Shown piece by piece: positions 1-7,538 of a stretch of DNA of 9,198 nucleotides; the first letter of the stretch is position 1; every line of letters begins with the position of its first letter. The stretch is from DASYSA01 sp036003885 (GTDB taxonomy: Bacteria > Acidobacteriota > Blastocatellia > UBA7656), in NCBI GenBank assembly GCA_036003885.1, contig DASYSA010000669.1, forward strand, positions 1 to 9,198, given 5' to 3'. The position numbers and the translations under genes were made by a program. Under the pieces are notes generated by a model. That model was not told the origin of the DNA and did no database searches. It saw only the letters and a program-made list of their open reading frames with translations.

Positions 1-1
1 T

Positions 2-2611
2 CGCTTGCTGGCTCTCGTTATCAGCTTTGCTGTGGCTGCCCCGCTCGGTCTCGGCCAGGCGCGGAACGCAGCCGAGTCGAACCTGCGAATCAAGGTTACT
101 GACCCGCGTGGCGCGGCGATTGTCGGGGCGCGCGTAAGCATCAAAGGCAGGAGCGAAAATCCATTCGTCGCTGAGACCGATGGACGGGGGGAAGCCGTTA
201 TTCCCGTGCTTTCATCAGGGACCTTTGATCTCCATATCGAGGCCCCCGGGTTCGAGCCGCGCGATATCAAAGATGGGCGCTTGAAATCGGGAAGCAACAA
301 GCTCGAAGTCAGGTTGGAGGTCGCCGGCGTCAAGGAGGAGGTCGAAGTGAAACGCGACGCGCAGGAGAGGAACACGGATCCACGCGGTAGCGGATTCACG
401 ACCGTACTTACGCCGGATCAGATAGCTGCGCTGCCCGATGACCCCGACGAGTTCGAAGCCGCTATTCGGAACATGGCAGGCCCGGGCGCCGTGCTTCGAG
501 TCAACGGCTTTCGCGGCGGCAAGCTCCCTCCCAAATCGCAGATTCGCGAAATCAGATTTCGGATGAACCCTTATTCCGCGGACAGCCACGACACCAGTTT
601 CATGTCGGTCGACATCTTCACCAAGCCCGGGTTGGACAACTGGCACGGCGCCTTCAATCTCGGGTTTCGGGATGAGGCGCTCAATGCACGAAACCCTTTT
701 GCGCGAGTATTGGGACCCGAGCAGTTTCGGCGCTTTGGAACGTCAGTGGATGGCCCGCTGTGGAAGAATCACACCTCAGTGGCTTTATCGGCCGAGGGCG
801 TCTCATCCTACGATTCCAGGACCATCGTCGCCGCGCTGCCCGACGGCCCCTTCAGCAGCCTGGTTCGCCGCCCCTCGCGCACGCTCAATCTTTCAGCGCG
901 AGTTGAGCATGCTTTGACGAAGACTCATACGCTCAGGAGTGAGTACCAGCGCAATGCCGGCCGCCAGGACAGTCTGGGGGTGGGCGACTTCGATCTGCCC
1001 GAACGAGCCTTCTCGACTGATCGCACCGAACACATCCTGCGAGTGTCGGACTCCGGGGTTGTGGCGAAGCGTCTGGTCAATGAGGTGCGCTTTCAAACGA
1101 GCTGGCAGCAAACAGAATCTCACTCCTCTTCAAACCTGCCCGCGATCACCGTGCTGAACGCATTCAATCGAGGGGGGGCCCAGATCGAGAGCTCCCGAAG
1201 GGTTCGAGAGATAGAGTTGGCGGACAACGTTGACTTCGCATTCGAAAAGCACTCGATGCGAGCCGGCATTCTGCTGGAGGCCGCTGGCTACCGAAGCAAT
1301 GAGCTTCGAAACGGCAGCGGCACCTTTGTCTTCGCGAGCCTCGACGATTTTCGGAACAACCGGCCCACCACGTTCAGCAGGCGCTCGGGCGATCCGCGAG
1401 TCGAGTTCAGTCAGTATCAGTTGGGATCATACTGGCAGGACGACATGCGATTGCGCAAGAACCTGTCAATAAGCGTTGGTCTTCGACATGAGTTCCAAAC
1501 CAATCTCGGAGATCGCAACAACTTTGCGCCGCGGTTCGGTGTGACCTGGTCGCCCTTCAAGGATGGCAAGACGACGTTTCGCGCCGGCGCGGGAGTTTTC
1601 TACGACTGGTTTGCCGCCGATGCTTTTGAGCAGACCTTGCGAGTAGACGGGAGCAGGCAGACAGATCTGGTTGTACGCAATCCGTGCTTTCCGGATCCTC
1701 TCAGTTGCGGAAGCGAAACTATCCTGCCGCCGAGCCGTTTGCAACGCGATCCGCGGCTTCGAATGCCTTATGTCGAGGAGGTGTCGTTTGGCGTGCAGCG
1801 ACAGTTGGCCAAATTCGCCCAACTCATGGCGAACTACCGTCATCAGCGCGGTCTGAATCAACTGCGGGGTCATAACGTCAATGCTCCTTTGCCGGATGGG
1901 ACAAGGCCCGACTCGAGTTCGGGCAACATCACTCAGGTTGAATCGGGCGCGCGCTCGACCGTCGATGGCCTCAGTATCAATGTGAACTTTCAGCAGCCGC
2001 AAAAGCGGTTCTTCGCGCACCTGGGCTACTTTTTTTCGAAAGTGACAAACGACTCGGACGGGCCCTTCAGCCTGCCGGCAGACAACTTTGACTTCGGCGC
2101 CGAGCGTGGTCCCGGCGCTGGAGACGTGCGCCACCGGCTGTTTGGGATGTTGAATATGGGCTTGTTCAAGGGCCTTCGCCTGGGCGCGACTTTCAACGCC
2201 AGCTCCGCTCCGCCATACAACATCACCACGGGCTTCGACGACAACGGTGATAGCGTGAGCAATGACCGGCCCCGAGGAGTGACGCGCAACAGCGCTCGCG
2301 GCGCGGGTCAGTTCAATCTGGGCACACGCCTGAGTTGGGGGGTTGGTTGGGGGCAGCCCAGAGCCGCGGCGATGGGCCAACGAGCAGTTTTGATTCGCGC
2401 GCGGGACGACAGCGATGCGCTTGGGCAGATGCCGATGGGTGGAATGAACGGCAAACGGTGGCGAACAGAACTCTACGTTCAGGCTTTCAACCTTCTGAAT
2501 CACACGAACCCATTGAACTTCACGGGAGTACAAACGTCCCCCTTCTTTGGACATGCGACCGCAGCTCTGCCGGCGAGAAGAATCGAGAGCGGATTAAGGT
2601 TCAGCTTTTGA
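2..2611 (+). CDS. TonB-dependent receptor-like outer-membrane protein with carboxypeptidase-regulatory-like domain (5' end probably outside the window)
   Basis: Probable outer-membrane beta-barrel receptor of the large acidobacterial/Oar-like group; the ligand cannot be told from sequence. Counting from a TTG at 5 (868 residues): hydrophobic export signal at about 1-18, ending near GQA; a carboxypeptidase-regulatory-like (transthyretin-like) beta-sandwich at about 27-105 (LRIKVTDPRGAAIVGARV..., ...IEAPGFEPR); a plug-like region at about 130-207; then a long barrel. The C-terminus, YVQAFNLLNHTNPLNF followed by RIESGLRFSF, ends in Phe, as expected for a barrel recognised by the BAM complex. The frame stays open to the left edge and the preceding codon is Arg. 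The signal lacks basic residues if translation begins at 5, so the true start is probably upstream. Two Cys about eight residues apart (codons near 1684 and 1705) could form a loop disulfide. No obvious TonB box is visible. The next gene converges on it, with stop codons about 31 bases apart. Confidence 0.85.
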   Translation, partial: RLLALVISFAVAAPLGLGQARNAAESNLRIKVTDPRGAAIVGARVSIKGRSENPFVAETDGRGEAVIPVLSSGTFDLHIEAPGFEPRDIKDGRLKSGSNKLEVRLEVAGVKEEVEVKRDAQERNTDPRGSGFTTVLTPDQIAALPDDPDEFEAAIRNMAGPGAVLRVNGFRGGKLPPKSQIREIRFRMNPYSADSHDTSFMSVDIFTKPGLDNWHGAFNLGFRDEALNARNPFARVLGPEQFRRFGTSVDGPLWKNHTSVALSAEGVSSYDSRTIVAALPDGPFSSLVRRPSRTLNLSARVEHALTKTHTLRSEYQRNAGRQDSLGVGDFDLPERAFSTDRTEHILRVSDSGVVAKRLVNEVRFQTSWQQTESHSSSNLPAITVLNAFNRGGAQIESSRRVREIELADNVDFAFEKHSMRAGILLEAAGYRSNELRNGSGTFVFASLDDFRNNRPTTFSRRSGDPRVEFSQYQLGSYWQDDMRLRKNLSISVGLRHEFQTNLGDRNNFAPRFGVTWSPFKDGKTTFRAGAGVFYDWFAADAFEQTLRVDGSRQTDLVVRNPCFPDPLSCGSETILPPSRLQRDPRLRMPYVEEVSFGVQRQLAKFAQLMANYRHQRGLNQLRGHNVNAPLPDGTRPDSSSGNITQVESGARSTVDGLSINVNFQQPQKRFFAHLGYFFSKVTNDSDGPFSLPADNFDFGAERGPGAGDVRHRLFGMLNMGLFKGLRLGATFNASSAPPYNITTGFDDNGDSVSNDRPRGVTRNSARGAGQFNLGTRLSWGVGWGQPRAAAMGQRAVLIRARDDSDALGQMPMGGMNGKRWRTELYVQAFNLLNHTNPLNFTGVQTSPFFGHATAALPARRIESGLRFSF

Positions 2612-2642
2612 GGTGCGATGTGGCGAGAGAAAGCGATCCGGA

Positions 2643-5480
2643 TCAGGAGTCATCCCCTGAGTGAGACTGCCTGGGAAGCGCGTCCAGCACATCTCGTACC
2701 TTCCGCGCGAGTCCGTCCGGAGAGAACGGCTTTTGAAGGAACGCAACTTCATCATCGATGACACCGTGGTGGACGATTGCGTTTTCAGTATAGCCAGAAC
2801 AGTAAAGAACTCCCATGTCGGGGCGCGTCTGCCGCAACCGAGACGCCATCTCCTTGCCACCCATCTCGGGCATGACTACATCCGTGACTAGCAACTCAAT
2901 TGCCCTGTTATAGAGCCGAGAGACTTCGAGAGCCTCAACGCCTGTGGCGGCCGCAAGGACTCTGTAGCCGAACCTCTCCAGCACCGTAGTCGCGAGGGTT
3001 CGCACGCCATCATCGTCCTCGACCAACAAGATGGTCTCTGATCCTTCAAGCGACTTTGCCGGAGAGTCGTCGATTTCGGCCGTCTGAGCAACCTCATACA
3101 CCCTCGGCAAGTACACCTTGAAAGTCGTCCCTTTACCTGTCTCGCTATAGACCCAGACATGGCCTCCGCTTTGCTTGACGATCCCATACACGGTTGAGAG
3201 ACCGAGGCCCGTTCCTCTGCCCAGCTCTTTCGTAGTAAAGAATGGCTCAAATGCGTGGGAACAAGTCTCGGAATCCATCCCAGCGCCTGTGTCGCTTAGA
3301 GCAAGCAGTACGTACGCGCCGGGGGTAACCTCTGAATGTGAGTGCGCATAGGTCTCGTCGAGATCGACATTGGCCGTTTCGATTGTGAGTTTTCCACCCT
3401 CCGGCATCGCATCGCGAGCATTTACAACCAGATTCAAGATGATCTGCTCAATTTGTCCCGGATCTGCCCTCACGAGTCCGAGCTCCGAGCCGGCGAAGGT
3501 CACGAGCTCGATATCCTCGCCGATCAGCCGATGTAACATCTTTTGGATATTCGATACGACTGCATTAAGGTCCAACACTCTTGGCTGCAGCATCTGCTTG
3601 CGACTGAAAGCCAGCAACTGCCTGGTCAGCGAAGCCGCTCGATCGCCGGCTGCTCTTATCTCCTCAATGTTGTTACGAGCCTTTTTTTCCAGTCCCGAGC
3701 GGCTGAGAAGGAGGTCGGCGTAGCCAATAATGGCCGTCAACAGATTGTTAAAATCATGGGCTATCCCTCCCGCCAATCGACCGACGGCTTCCATCTTTTG
3801 GGACTGGCGCAACTGGTCTTCCAGTTGTTTGCGCTCGGTGATGTCGACCGCCAGAACAAGCCGCGCGCTCCGGCCGCCAATGACTATCCCTCGTGAGCTC
3901 GATTCGACGTCGATCAACGTCCCATCTTTCTTTCGGTGCCGGCGTACGACCCGTGCGGTCGCCTCGGGAGTTAAAGCTCCGACCGCCTCCAGCAACATCG
4001 GAATATCTTCCGGGGGCCGAATTTCCCTCATCGTCATCGAAAGGAATTCATCCGTTGAATAGCCATAGTGAGCAACTGCGGCGGCGTTAACCGCGAGAAA
4101 GGCCAGCGTTTCGATGTCATAGACCCACATCGGGTGCGGGTTCTCATCGAAGAGCAGCTTATACCGTGCCTCCGAGGCGCTCACAGTCTCCTCGGCGCGC
4201 TTTCGCTCGGTGATGTCCCTCAGGTACGCGGTAAAAAGAGGCTCCCCGTTCAATTGAATTACGTTGATGGCCAACTCAACTGGAAACTCAGAACCGTCCC
4301 CGCGCATCGCCGTGACTTCGATGACCTTCCCGATTACCGGACCTTCCCCCGTCGAAAGATAGTGGGACATTCCTTGTCGATGCCTCTCACGGAAGGCGGG
4401 AGGGATAATGGTTTCTGCCAGCTCCTTGCCGGCAATTGCCTCCTGGCGATGACCAAATGTCTTCTCAGCGGCGGGATTGAACTCAACGATCCTTCCGGCC
4501 CGATCGGCAGTTATGATGCAGTCGATAGCCGATTCGAGGATGGCCGTTTTGCGCGCCTCCGCGTTACGCACCACCAGTTCCGCTTGATGTCGTTCCGCGT
4601 CTGCCATGTTCAGCAAGCGGGCGTTCACCCACACGACAACCGCGAAGATAAGGACAATGGTGGTCGCGAAGAGTGCCACAGCGAATTCGGTATCGTACAG
4701 CGCCTCGCGAGCCCCCTTGATCAGAAGCCATCCTATTAAGAAGGTCAAAGGAACGGTCACCGGCAAGACGCGTCGCGCCAGCGATCCGCCGAAGTGCCGG
4801 CTCGTAAAGATAGCCATCACACCATACTCCGGCCGGGCGCAGAGCGCGCCGACGCCGAGCGCGAGAAACATTGCCGCGGTGTGAAGTGCGACCGTCGAAT
4901 AAGTGGAGAAGGTGTACAGGGCTTTCGCGTTGTAGATGTGGCCGACTATGGCGAGCAGGCCCAGCATGGCTCCCAGCAGCGCGAGGGCCCGAGAGAGCCG
5001 TCGCACCCCTCGCAGTCTTGAATCGAGGCACAGAATCGCAATGCCGAAGACGGCCATTCCCAGGGCGGTTGCTTCGGCCATTCGGCCAGGATGAGCCCCG
5101 GCGGTCGACGATTGCGCGCCGCGGAAGAGCAGTTCATCAATGCCGAGATCGAGTTGTAGCAGGTATTCGGACAGTGTCAACAATCCAACCAGGGTTACAA
5201 CGGCTGCGCAGGCTTGCCGGCCGAGTCTGCGATTCCGACTCACAGGGCTGGATCGGCCCGGACTGGTCTGTGCCAGTGCCAACGAGAGGCCCAGGAGCAC
5301 CAGACACAGAGCCGTGTTGGGTTTCATCGTGGCCAGGCCCGGCGATATGCTCGTGAGCTCCTCCATATTCAGCAACCACCCTGCGAGCGCAAGACCGCCA
5401 ACAACAATGGCAGTCGCTGCGGACCCTAGCGAGATAGTCAAACAGTAGCGCACAGTCCTGGGATCTGCTTGAAGGTTCAT
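2643..5480 (-). CDS. Membrane-bound hybrid sensor histidine kinase (multi-TM, PAS, PAS, HisKA, HATPase, receiver)
   Basis: Inner-membrane sensor kinase, 945 residues from the ATG at 5480. The N-terminal 290 residues hold about eight hydrophobic segments, including an SPGLATMKPNTALC stretch typical of integral-membrane sensor modules. A short helical linker follows, then PAS 1 (about 311-428, ending YLRDITERKR) and PAS 2 (about 434-552, ending VDITERKQ). The H-box GGIAHDFNN has the phospho-accepting His at 575. The N-box NLVVNARDAM has Asn at about 687. G1 is DTGAGMD (730-736), the F-box FEPFFTTKE, and G2 GRGTGLGLS. The C-terminal receiver has the acidic pair in LLVEDDD, phospho-Asp 867 in TDVVMPEMGG, Ser 895 (YCSGYTEN) and Lys 917 (LQKPF), so all key residues are present. 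There is no DNA-binding output domain, so the receiver is probably a phosphorelay or feedback module. The frame is open 52 codons further upstream. I prefer 5480 because an AGGCGAG lies 8 bases before it and the extra residues are not domain-like. The signal and the partner regulator are unknown; neither neighbour is a response regulator. Confidence 0.92.
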   Translation of the reverse strand: MNLQADPRTVRYCLTISLGSAATAIVVGGLALAGWLLNMEELTSISPGLATMKPNTALCLVLLGLSLALAQTSPGRSSPVSRNRRLGRQACAAVVTLVGLLTLSEYLLQLDLGIDELLFRGAQSSTAGAHPGRMAEATALGMAVFGIAILCLDSRLRGVRRLSRALALLGAMLGLLAIVGHIYNAKALYTFSTYSTVALHTAAMFLALGVGALCARPEYGVMAIFTSRHFGGSLARRVLPVTVPLTFLIGWLLIKGAREALYDTEFAVALFATTIVLIFAVVVWVNARLLNMADAERHQAELVVRNAEARKTAILESAIDCIITADRAGRIVEFNPAAEKTFGHRQEAIAGKELAETIIPPAFRERHRQGMSHYLSTGEGPVIGKVIEVTAMRGDGSEFPVELAINVIQLNGEPLFTAYLRDITERKRAEETVSASEARYKLLFDENPHPMWVYDIETLAFLAVNAAAVAHYGYSTDEFLSMTMREIRPPEDIPMLLEAVGALTPEATARVVRRHRKKDGTLIDVESSSRGIVIGGRSARLVLAVDITERKQLEDQLRQSQKMEAVGRLAGGIAHDFNNLLTAIIGYADLLLSRSGLEKKARNNIEEIRAAGDRAASLTRQLLAFSRKQMLQPRVLDLNAVVSNIQKMLHRLIGEDIELVTFAGSELGLVRADPGQIEQIILNLVVNARDAMPEGGKLTIETANVDLDETYAHSHSEVTPGAYVLLALSDTGAGMDSETCSHAFEPFFTTKELGRGTGLGLSTVYGIVKQSGGHVWVYSETGKGTTFKVYLPRVYEVAQTAEIDDSPAKSLEGSETILLVEDDDGVRTLATTVLERFGYRVLAAATGVEALEVSRLYNRAIELLVTDVVMPEMGGKEMASRLRQTRPDMGVLYCSGYTENAIVHHGVIDDEVAFLQKPFSPDGLARKVRDVLDALPRQSHSGDDS

Positions 5481-5575
5481 GAAGACTTCTCGCCTGGGTT
5501 GCAGGATGGCAACAGCTAAATGTGTGAGGCTGTCGTTTGCAAAACTCAGTTCATTCCACCGCGCGGCGCGAGCAA

Positions 5576-5589
5576 CTTGAGTCCTCAAG
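5576..5589. promoter_or_regulatory. Perfect 6-2-6 dyad upstream of the kinase gene (possible operator)
   Basis: CTTGAG and CTCAAG are exact reverse complements separated by two bases. The dyad lies 96 bases before the kinase start codon, in the region where its promoter should be. A symmetric site of this size suits a dimeric regulator, but no matching promoter hexamers are obvious and a 12-base dyad can occur by chance. Confidence 0.25.
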
Positions 5590-5724
5590 GGACAACTTTC
5601 AACGATAGCCAGTGTCTGTGCGGGACTCGATATCACCCGAAAGTGGATGTTTGCTCACTAACTCGGATTCTAGGTCCCCGGTGGATTCAAGTCAATGCGC
5701 GGCCATAGCGCCCGTTTCTCCAAC

Positions 5725-5769
5725 CGAACGAGACGGAGCCGCCGGTTCAGCGCCAGCGGCTCCGGTTCG
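5725..5769. repeat. GC-rich hairpin in the intergenic region
   Basis: The inner stem GGAGCCGC (5735-5742) pairs perfectly with GCGGCTCC (5756-5763) over a 13-base loop. An outer CGAAC (5725-5729) can pair with GTTCG (5765-5769) across an asymmetric internal loop. No T-run follows on either strand, so it is not a standard intrinsic terminator. Confidence 0.45.
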
Positions 5770-5908
5770 TCAGGCTCAGTCAACAAACAGACCCGGCTCG
5801 GCGACCTGCTAACCTTTGACAGGAGTGACAAGTGTGGCAGCGACGAACTCGTCTGATGGCGGCTCGCCTCTGCACTCCGGTGGGGCGCTCAACTTCAGAA
5901 GCATCTGT

Positions 5909-5937
5909 TCGACAGTGCGCTTTTAGCGTGCAATAAT
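5909..5937 (+). promoter_or_regulatory. Sigma-70-type promoter for the TPR gene, nearly leaderless
   Basis: The -35 hexamer TCGACA (5909-5914) and the -10 hexamer AATAAT (5932-5937) each match consensus at 5 of 6 positions, with 17-base spacing. Initiation 6-8 bases past the -10 would fall at about 5943-5945, two to four bases before the ATG at 5947. No Shine-Dalgarno sequence precedes that ATG, which fits a leaderless mRNA. Confidence 0.55.
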
Positions 5938-5946
5938 TTTGCCTTG

Positions 5947-7056
5947 ATGCGCTCAGGGTTCAAGAAGCTAACGGCGGTCGTTTTGATCTTATTGATTGCA
6001 GCGGTGGCCGCTGCCTCGGATTGGGACCGAGGAGTCTCGCTCTACAACAAAGGTGACTATCGGGCGGCGCTGGCGGAGTTTCAAGACATCATACGCGAGA
6101 GGCCGGACGCCGCCGGAGCGTGGTACTACATCGGGTTGTGCGAGTTCAAGATGAAGCGCTACGCCCGGGTCCAGTTGCCCCTGTCGCACGCCATCGATCT
6201 GCTCGAGGTTCAGTCCAGCGATAGCGCCGACATCGCAGGCGCATGGTACACGATCGGTATTTCACAATATCTCCTGGCCCAGTACGACAAGGCGGTCGAA
6301 CCTCTAAAACGCTATCTCGACCTCACAGCAAAGGCGAAGCGAGAGGCCGACTCCGGTGCCCGTGCGGCTCTCGGCCGCGCCTACTTCTTCCTCGACCGCT
6401 ATGACGAAGCGCTGGCGCTGTTGTCGGCGGCGAAGGGCGCGAATGATACAACTCGAGAGGCCGGAGCAAGCTCCTCATATTATGTTGGCGCGATCTATTT
6501 CAAACGCGAAGACGACGACCGTGCTATCCCTGCGCTTCGGGAGGCGGTGCTCGCCAACCCGGAGGATGGGGCGACGCTGGATCTGCTGGCCGAAAGCCTG
6601 TTGCGCAAGGCACGAAAGACGAACGGAGCGGGGGCAGCTTCGATTTGGAACGAAGCCGCACAAGTCGGCGAAAAGCTCCGCGCCGTGCGAGACGACTTGA
6701 AGACCGCGAATATTCTGGGACGGGCGTATCTGGGCGCTCGCCAGTTCAACAAAGCTGTCGGGCCGCTCGAGAAGCTGGCGAAGGCTAATAGCGAGAACGG
6801 ACAGGCGTGGCTCTACTACGGCATTGCGCTTTCGCGGAGCGGACAGACGAGGAAAGCGATGGAAGCGCTCGAGATCACGATTCAACTGATACCCGACTCT
6901 GTGCCGGCGCTCTCCGAACTTGCCTTCGTATACGAGAGCGACAAGCAGTATCAGCAGGCGTTGCGAATCTATGAGAAGGCTTATGCGGCTACGAACGACC
7001 CTGCGATCAAGGACAGCATCGAACGGGTGAAGGTCCTGGCCTCTCAGCAGCCGTGA
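5947..7056 (+). CDS. Exported tetratricopeptide-repeat protein
   Basis: A 369-residue protein with a clear signal peptide: basic n-region MRSGFKK, hydrophobic core to about residue 20, and an Ala-rich cleavage site near AVAAA-SD at about 23-24. It should therefore be periplasmic or surface-anchored. No lipobox Cys follows the core. The mature part is almost entirely TPR helices, about seven to eight units: about 25-58 (WDRGVSLYNKGDYRAALAEF), 58-90, 98-131 (AWYTIGISQYLLAQYDKAVEPL), 138-165 (ALGRAYFFLDRYDEALALL), 176-205, 253-282 (ILGRAYLGARQFNKAVGPL), 287-316 (AWLYYGIALSRSGQTRKAMEAL) and 321-350. TPR domains are protein-protein scaffolds; no enzyme motif is present and the partner is unknown. 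A TTG at 5944 is also in frame, but ATG 5947 is the more likely start. It has its own promoter and is convergent with the STAS gene downstream. Confidence 0.85.
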   Translation: MRSGFKKLTAVVLILLIAAVAAASDWDRGVSLYNKGDYRAALAEFQDIIRERPDAAGAWYYIGLCEFKMKRYARVQLPLSHAIDLLEVQSSDSADIAGAWYTIGISQYLLAQYDKAVEPLKRYLDLTAKAKREADSGARAALGRAYFFLDRYDEALALLSAAKGANDTTREAGASSSYYVGAIYFKREDDDRAIPALREAVLANPEDGATLDLLAESLLRKARKTNGAGAASIWNEAAQVGEKLRAVRDDLKTANILGRAYLGARQFNKAVGPLEKLAKANSENGQAWLYYGIALSRSGQTRKAMEALEITIQLIPDSVPALSELAFVYESDKQYQQALRIYEKAYAATNDPAIKDSIERVKVLASQQP

Positions 7057-7064
7057 GGGGAGGA

Positions 7065-7124
7065 GGGAGAATGGAGAGTGGGAGAAGCGGCAGCACGCCC
7101 ATTCTCCCACTCACCCATTCTCCC
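7065..7124. repeat. Long imperfect hairpin between convergent TPR and STAS genes
   Basis: Two nested perfect stems are joined by a one/two-base internal loop. GGGAGAATGG (7065-7074) pairs with CCATTCTCCC (7115-7124), and GAGTGGGAGAA (7076-7086) pairs with TTCTCCCACTC (7102-7112). The loop is 15 bases, giving 21 base pairs in total. It starts 9 bases after the TPR stop codon and ends 13 bases before the STAS stop codon, the position of a bidirectional terminator or of a REP-like dispersed palindrome. Neither strand has the T-run of a textbook intrinsic terminator. Confidence 0.7.
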
Positions 7125-7126
7125 AC
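7098..7126. repeat. 13-base direct repeat with 16-base period
   Basis: CCCATTCTCCCAC occurs at 7098-7110 and again, identically, at 7114-7126. A degraded third copy (ATTCTCTC) follows at 7129-7136. It forms the right arm of the hairpin at 7065-7124, so the left arm can pair in more than one register. The alternating purine-rich/pyrimidine-rich arms suggest growth by slippage. Confidence 0.7.
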
Positions 7127-7136
7127 ACATTCTCTC

Positions 7137-7484
7137 TTAGGAGACTTTCTTAAACGACGCCAGTGCCTCAGCCTCGCTGTCGAAGGTCTCAAAAACCGTG
7201 ATCAGCTTGGTGATCGCAAGCAGGTCCTGGATGCGCTTGGTGAGGTTGACGAGCTTTAGGTGTCCGCCTTCACGCTTGGTTGTAGTGTAAGCGCTAATGA
7301 GGCCACCCAACCCGGCCGAGTCGATGTATGCCACCTCGGCCAGATTCAGGAGCATCCGACGCTGGCCGTCAGCCAGCAAGTCCTTGATGCGATCCCTGAC
7401 CTGTAAGTCGCCTTCACCCAGCACGATCTTACCCGATAGGTCGAGTATGCTGACTCCTTCAACAACTCGCTCTTTGATATCCAT
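7137..7484 (-). CDS. STAS-domain protein, anti-sigma factor antagonist type
   Basis: A 115-residue single STAS domain, the usual length for SpoIIAA/RsbV-like proteins. These bind an anti-sigma kinase when unphosphorylated, are inactivated by phosphorylation on a conserved Ser, and so control a partner-switching cascade in the cytoplasm. The diagnostic motif YIDSAGLGGL puts the predicted phospho-Ser at residue 56. The strand-helix pattern VSILDLSGKIVLGEG ... MLLNLAEVAYIDSAGLG ... LKLVNLTKRIQDLLAITKL fits along its whole length. The start is secure: ATG at 7484 has a GAGGAGG five bases upstream. A weak promoter may lie on the minus strand (TTGACT at 7546-7541, GATAAC at 7525-7520, 15-base spacing). 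No RsbW/SpoIIAB-like kinase, PP2C phosphatase or sigma factor is next to it, so its partner is encoded elsewhere. Its promoter region overlaps a dyad at 7539-7564. Confidence 0.92.
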   Translation of the reverse strand: MDIKERVVEGVSILDLSGKIVLGEGDLQVRDRIKDLLADGQRRMLLNLAEVAYIDSAGLGGLISAYTTTKREGGHLKLVNLTKRIQDLLAITKLITVFETFDSEAEALASFKKVS

Positions 7485-7538
7485 CGCCGCCTCCTCGTCG
7501 CATTCTACAGAGGCGTGAAGTTATCACAGGGCGGCGGG

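Larger units (their letters stand above)
5481..5946. other. Intergenic region between divergent kinase and TPR genes
   Basis: This 466-base stretch has no convincing gene: the short open frames in it have no family resemblance and no ribosome binding site. It contains a perfect 6-2-6 dyad (CTTGAG TC CTCAAG, 5576-5589) about 95 bases upstream of the kinase start; a GC-rich hairpin at 5735-5763 (GGAGCCGC/GCGGCTCC, 13-base loop), flanked by a second pairing CGAAC/GTTCG; a TTGACA at 5816 with no -10 partner at the right distance; and the TPR-gene promoter at its right end. I see no strong promoter for the kinase. Confidence 0.6.

Noticed and set aside
1466..2554. Long minus-strand open frame (362 codons) opposite the receptor gene
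   Set aside because: It lies entirely antisense to a clear outer-membrane receptor gene, has no recognisable domain and is rich in Arg/His/Pro, as expected from the complement of GC-rich coding sequence.
2635..2644. GATCCGGATC palindrome between the convergent receptor and kinase stops, as a terminator
   Set aside because: Only 10 bases, no loop and no T-run, and it overlaps the kinase stop codon; likely chance.
4068..4739. Plus-strand open frame (223 codons) opposite the kinase gene
   Set aside because: It is fully antisense to the PAS/kinase region, whose own translation matches known domains throughout; no family resemblance of its own.
5481..5636. 52-codon N-terminal extension of the kinase
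   Set aside because: The extra residues are not domain-like and no ribosome binding site supports them; ATG 5480 has a purine-rich AGGCGAG at a suitable distance.
5612..5812. Small open frame (66 codons) in the kinase-TPR intergenic region
   Set aside because: No Shine-Dalgarno, no family resemblance, and it crosses the GC-rich hairpin; open by base composition.
5816..5844. TTGACA at 5816-5821 as a promoter for the TPR gene
   Set aside because: The sequence 17 bases downstream (AGCGAC) does not resemble a -10 box; the pair at 5909/5932 is far better.
6475..7110. Minus-strand open frame (211 codons) opposite the TPR gene
   Set aside because: Antisense shadow of the TPR coding sequence; its start region also runs through the 7065-7126 hairpin, and no domain is recognisable.
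7098..7136. The repeated CCCATTCTCCCAC units as a CRISPR array
   Set aside because: The units are 13 bases with 3-base separations and only two full copies; there are no spacers of CRISPR length and no cas genes.
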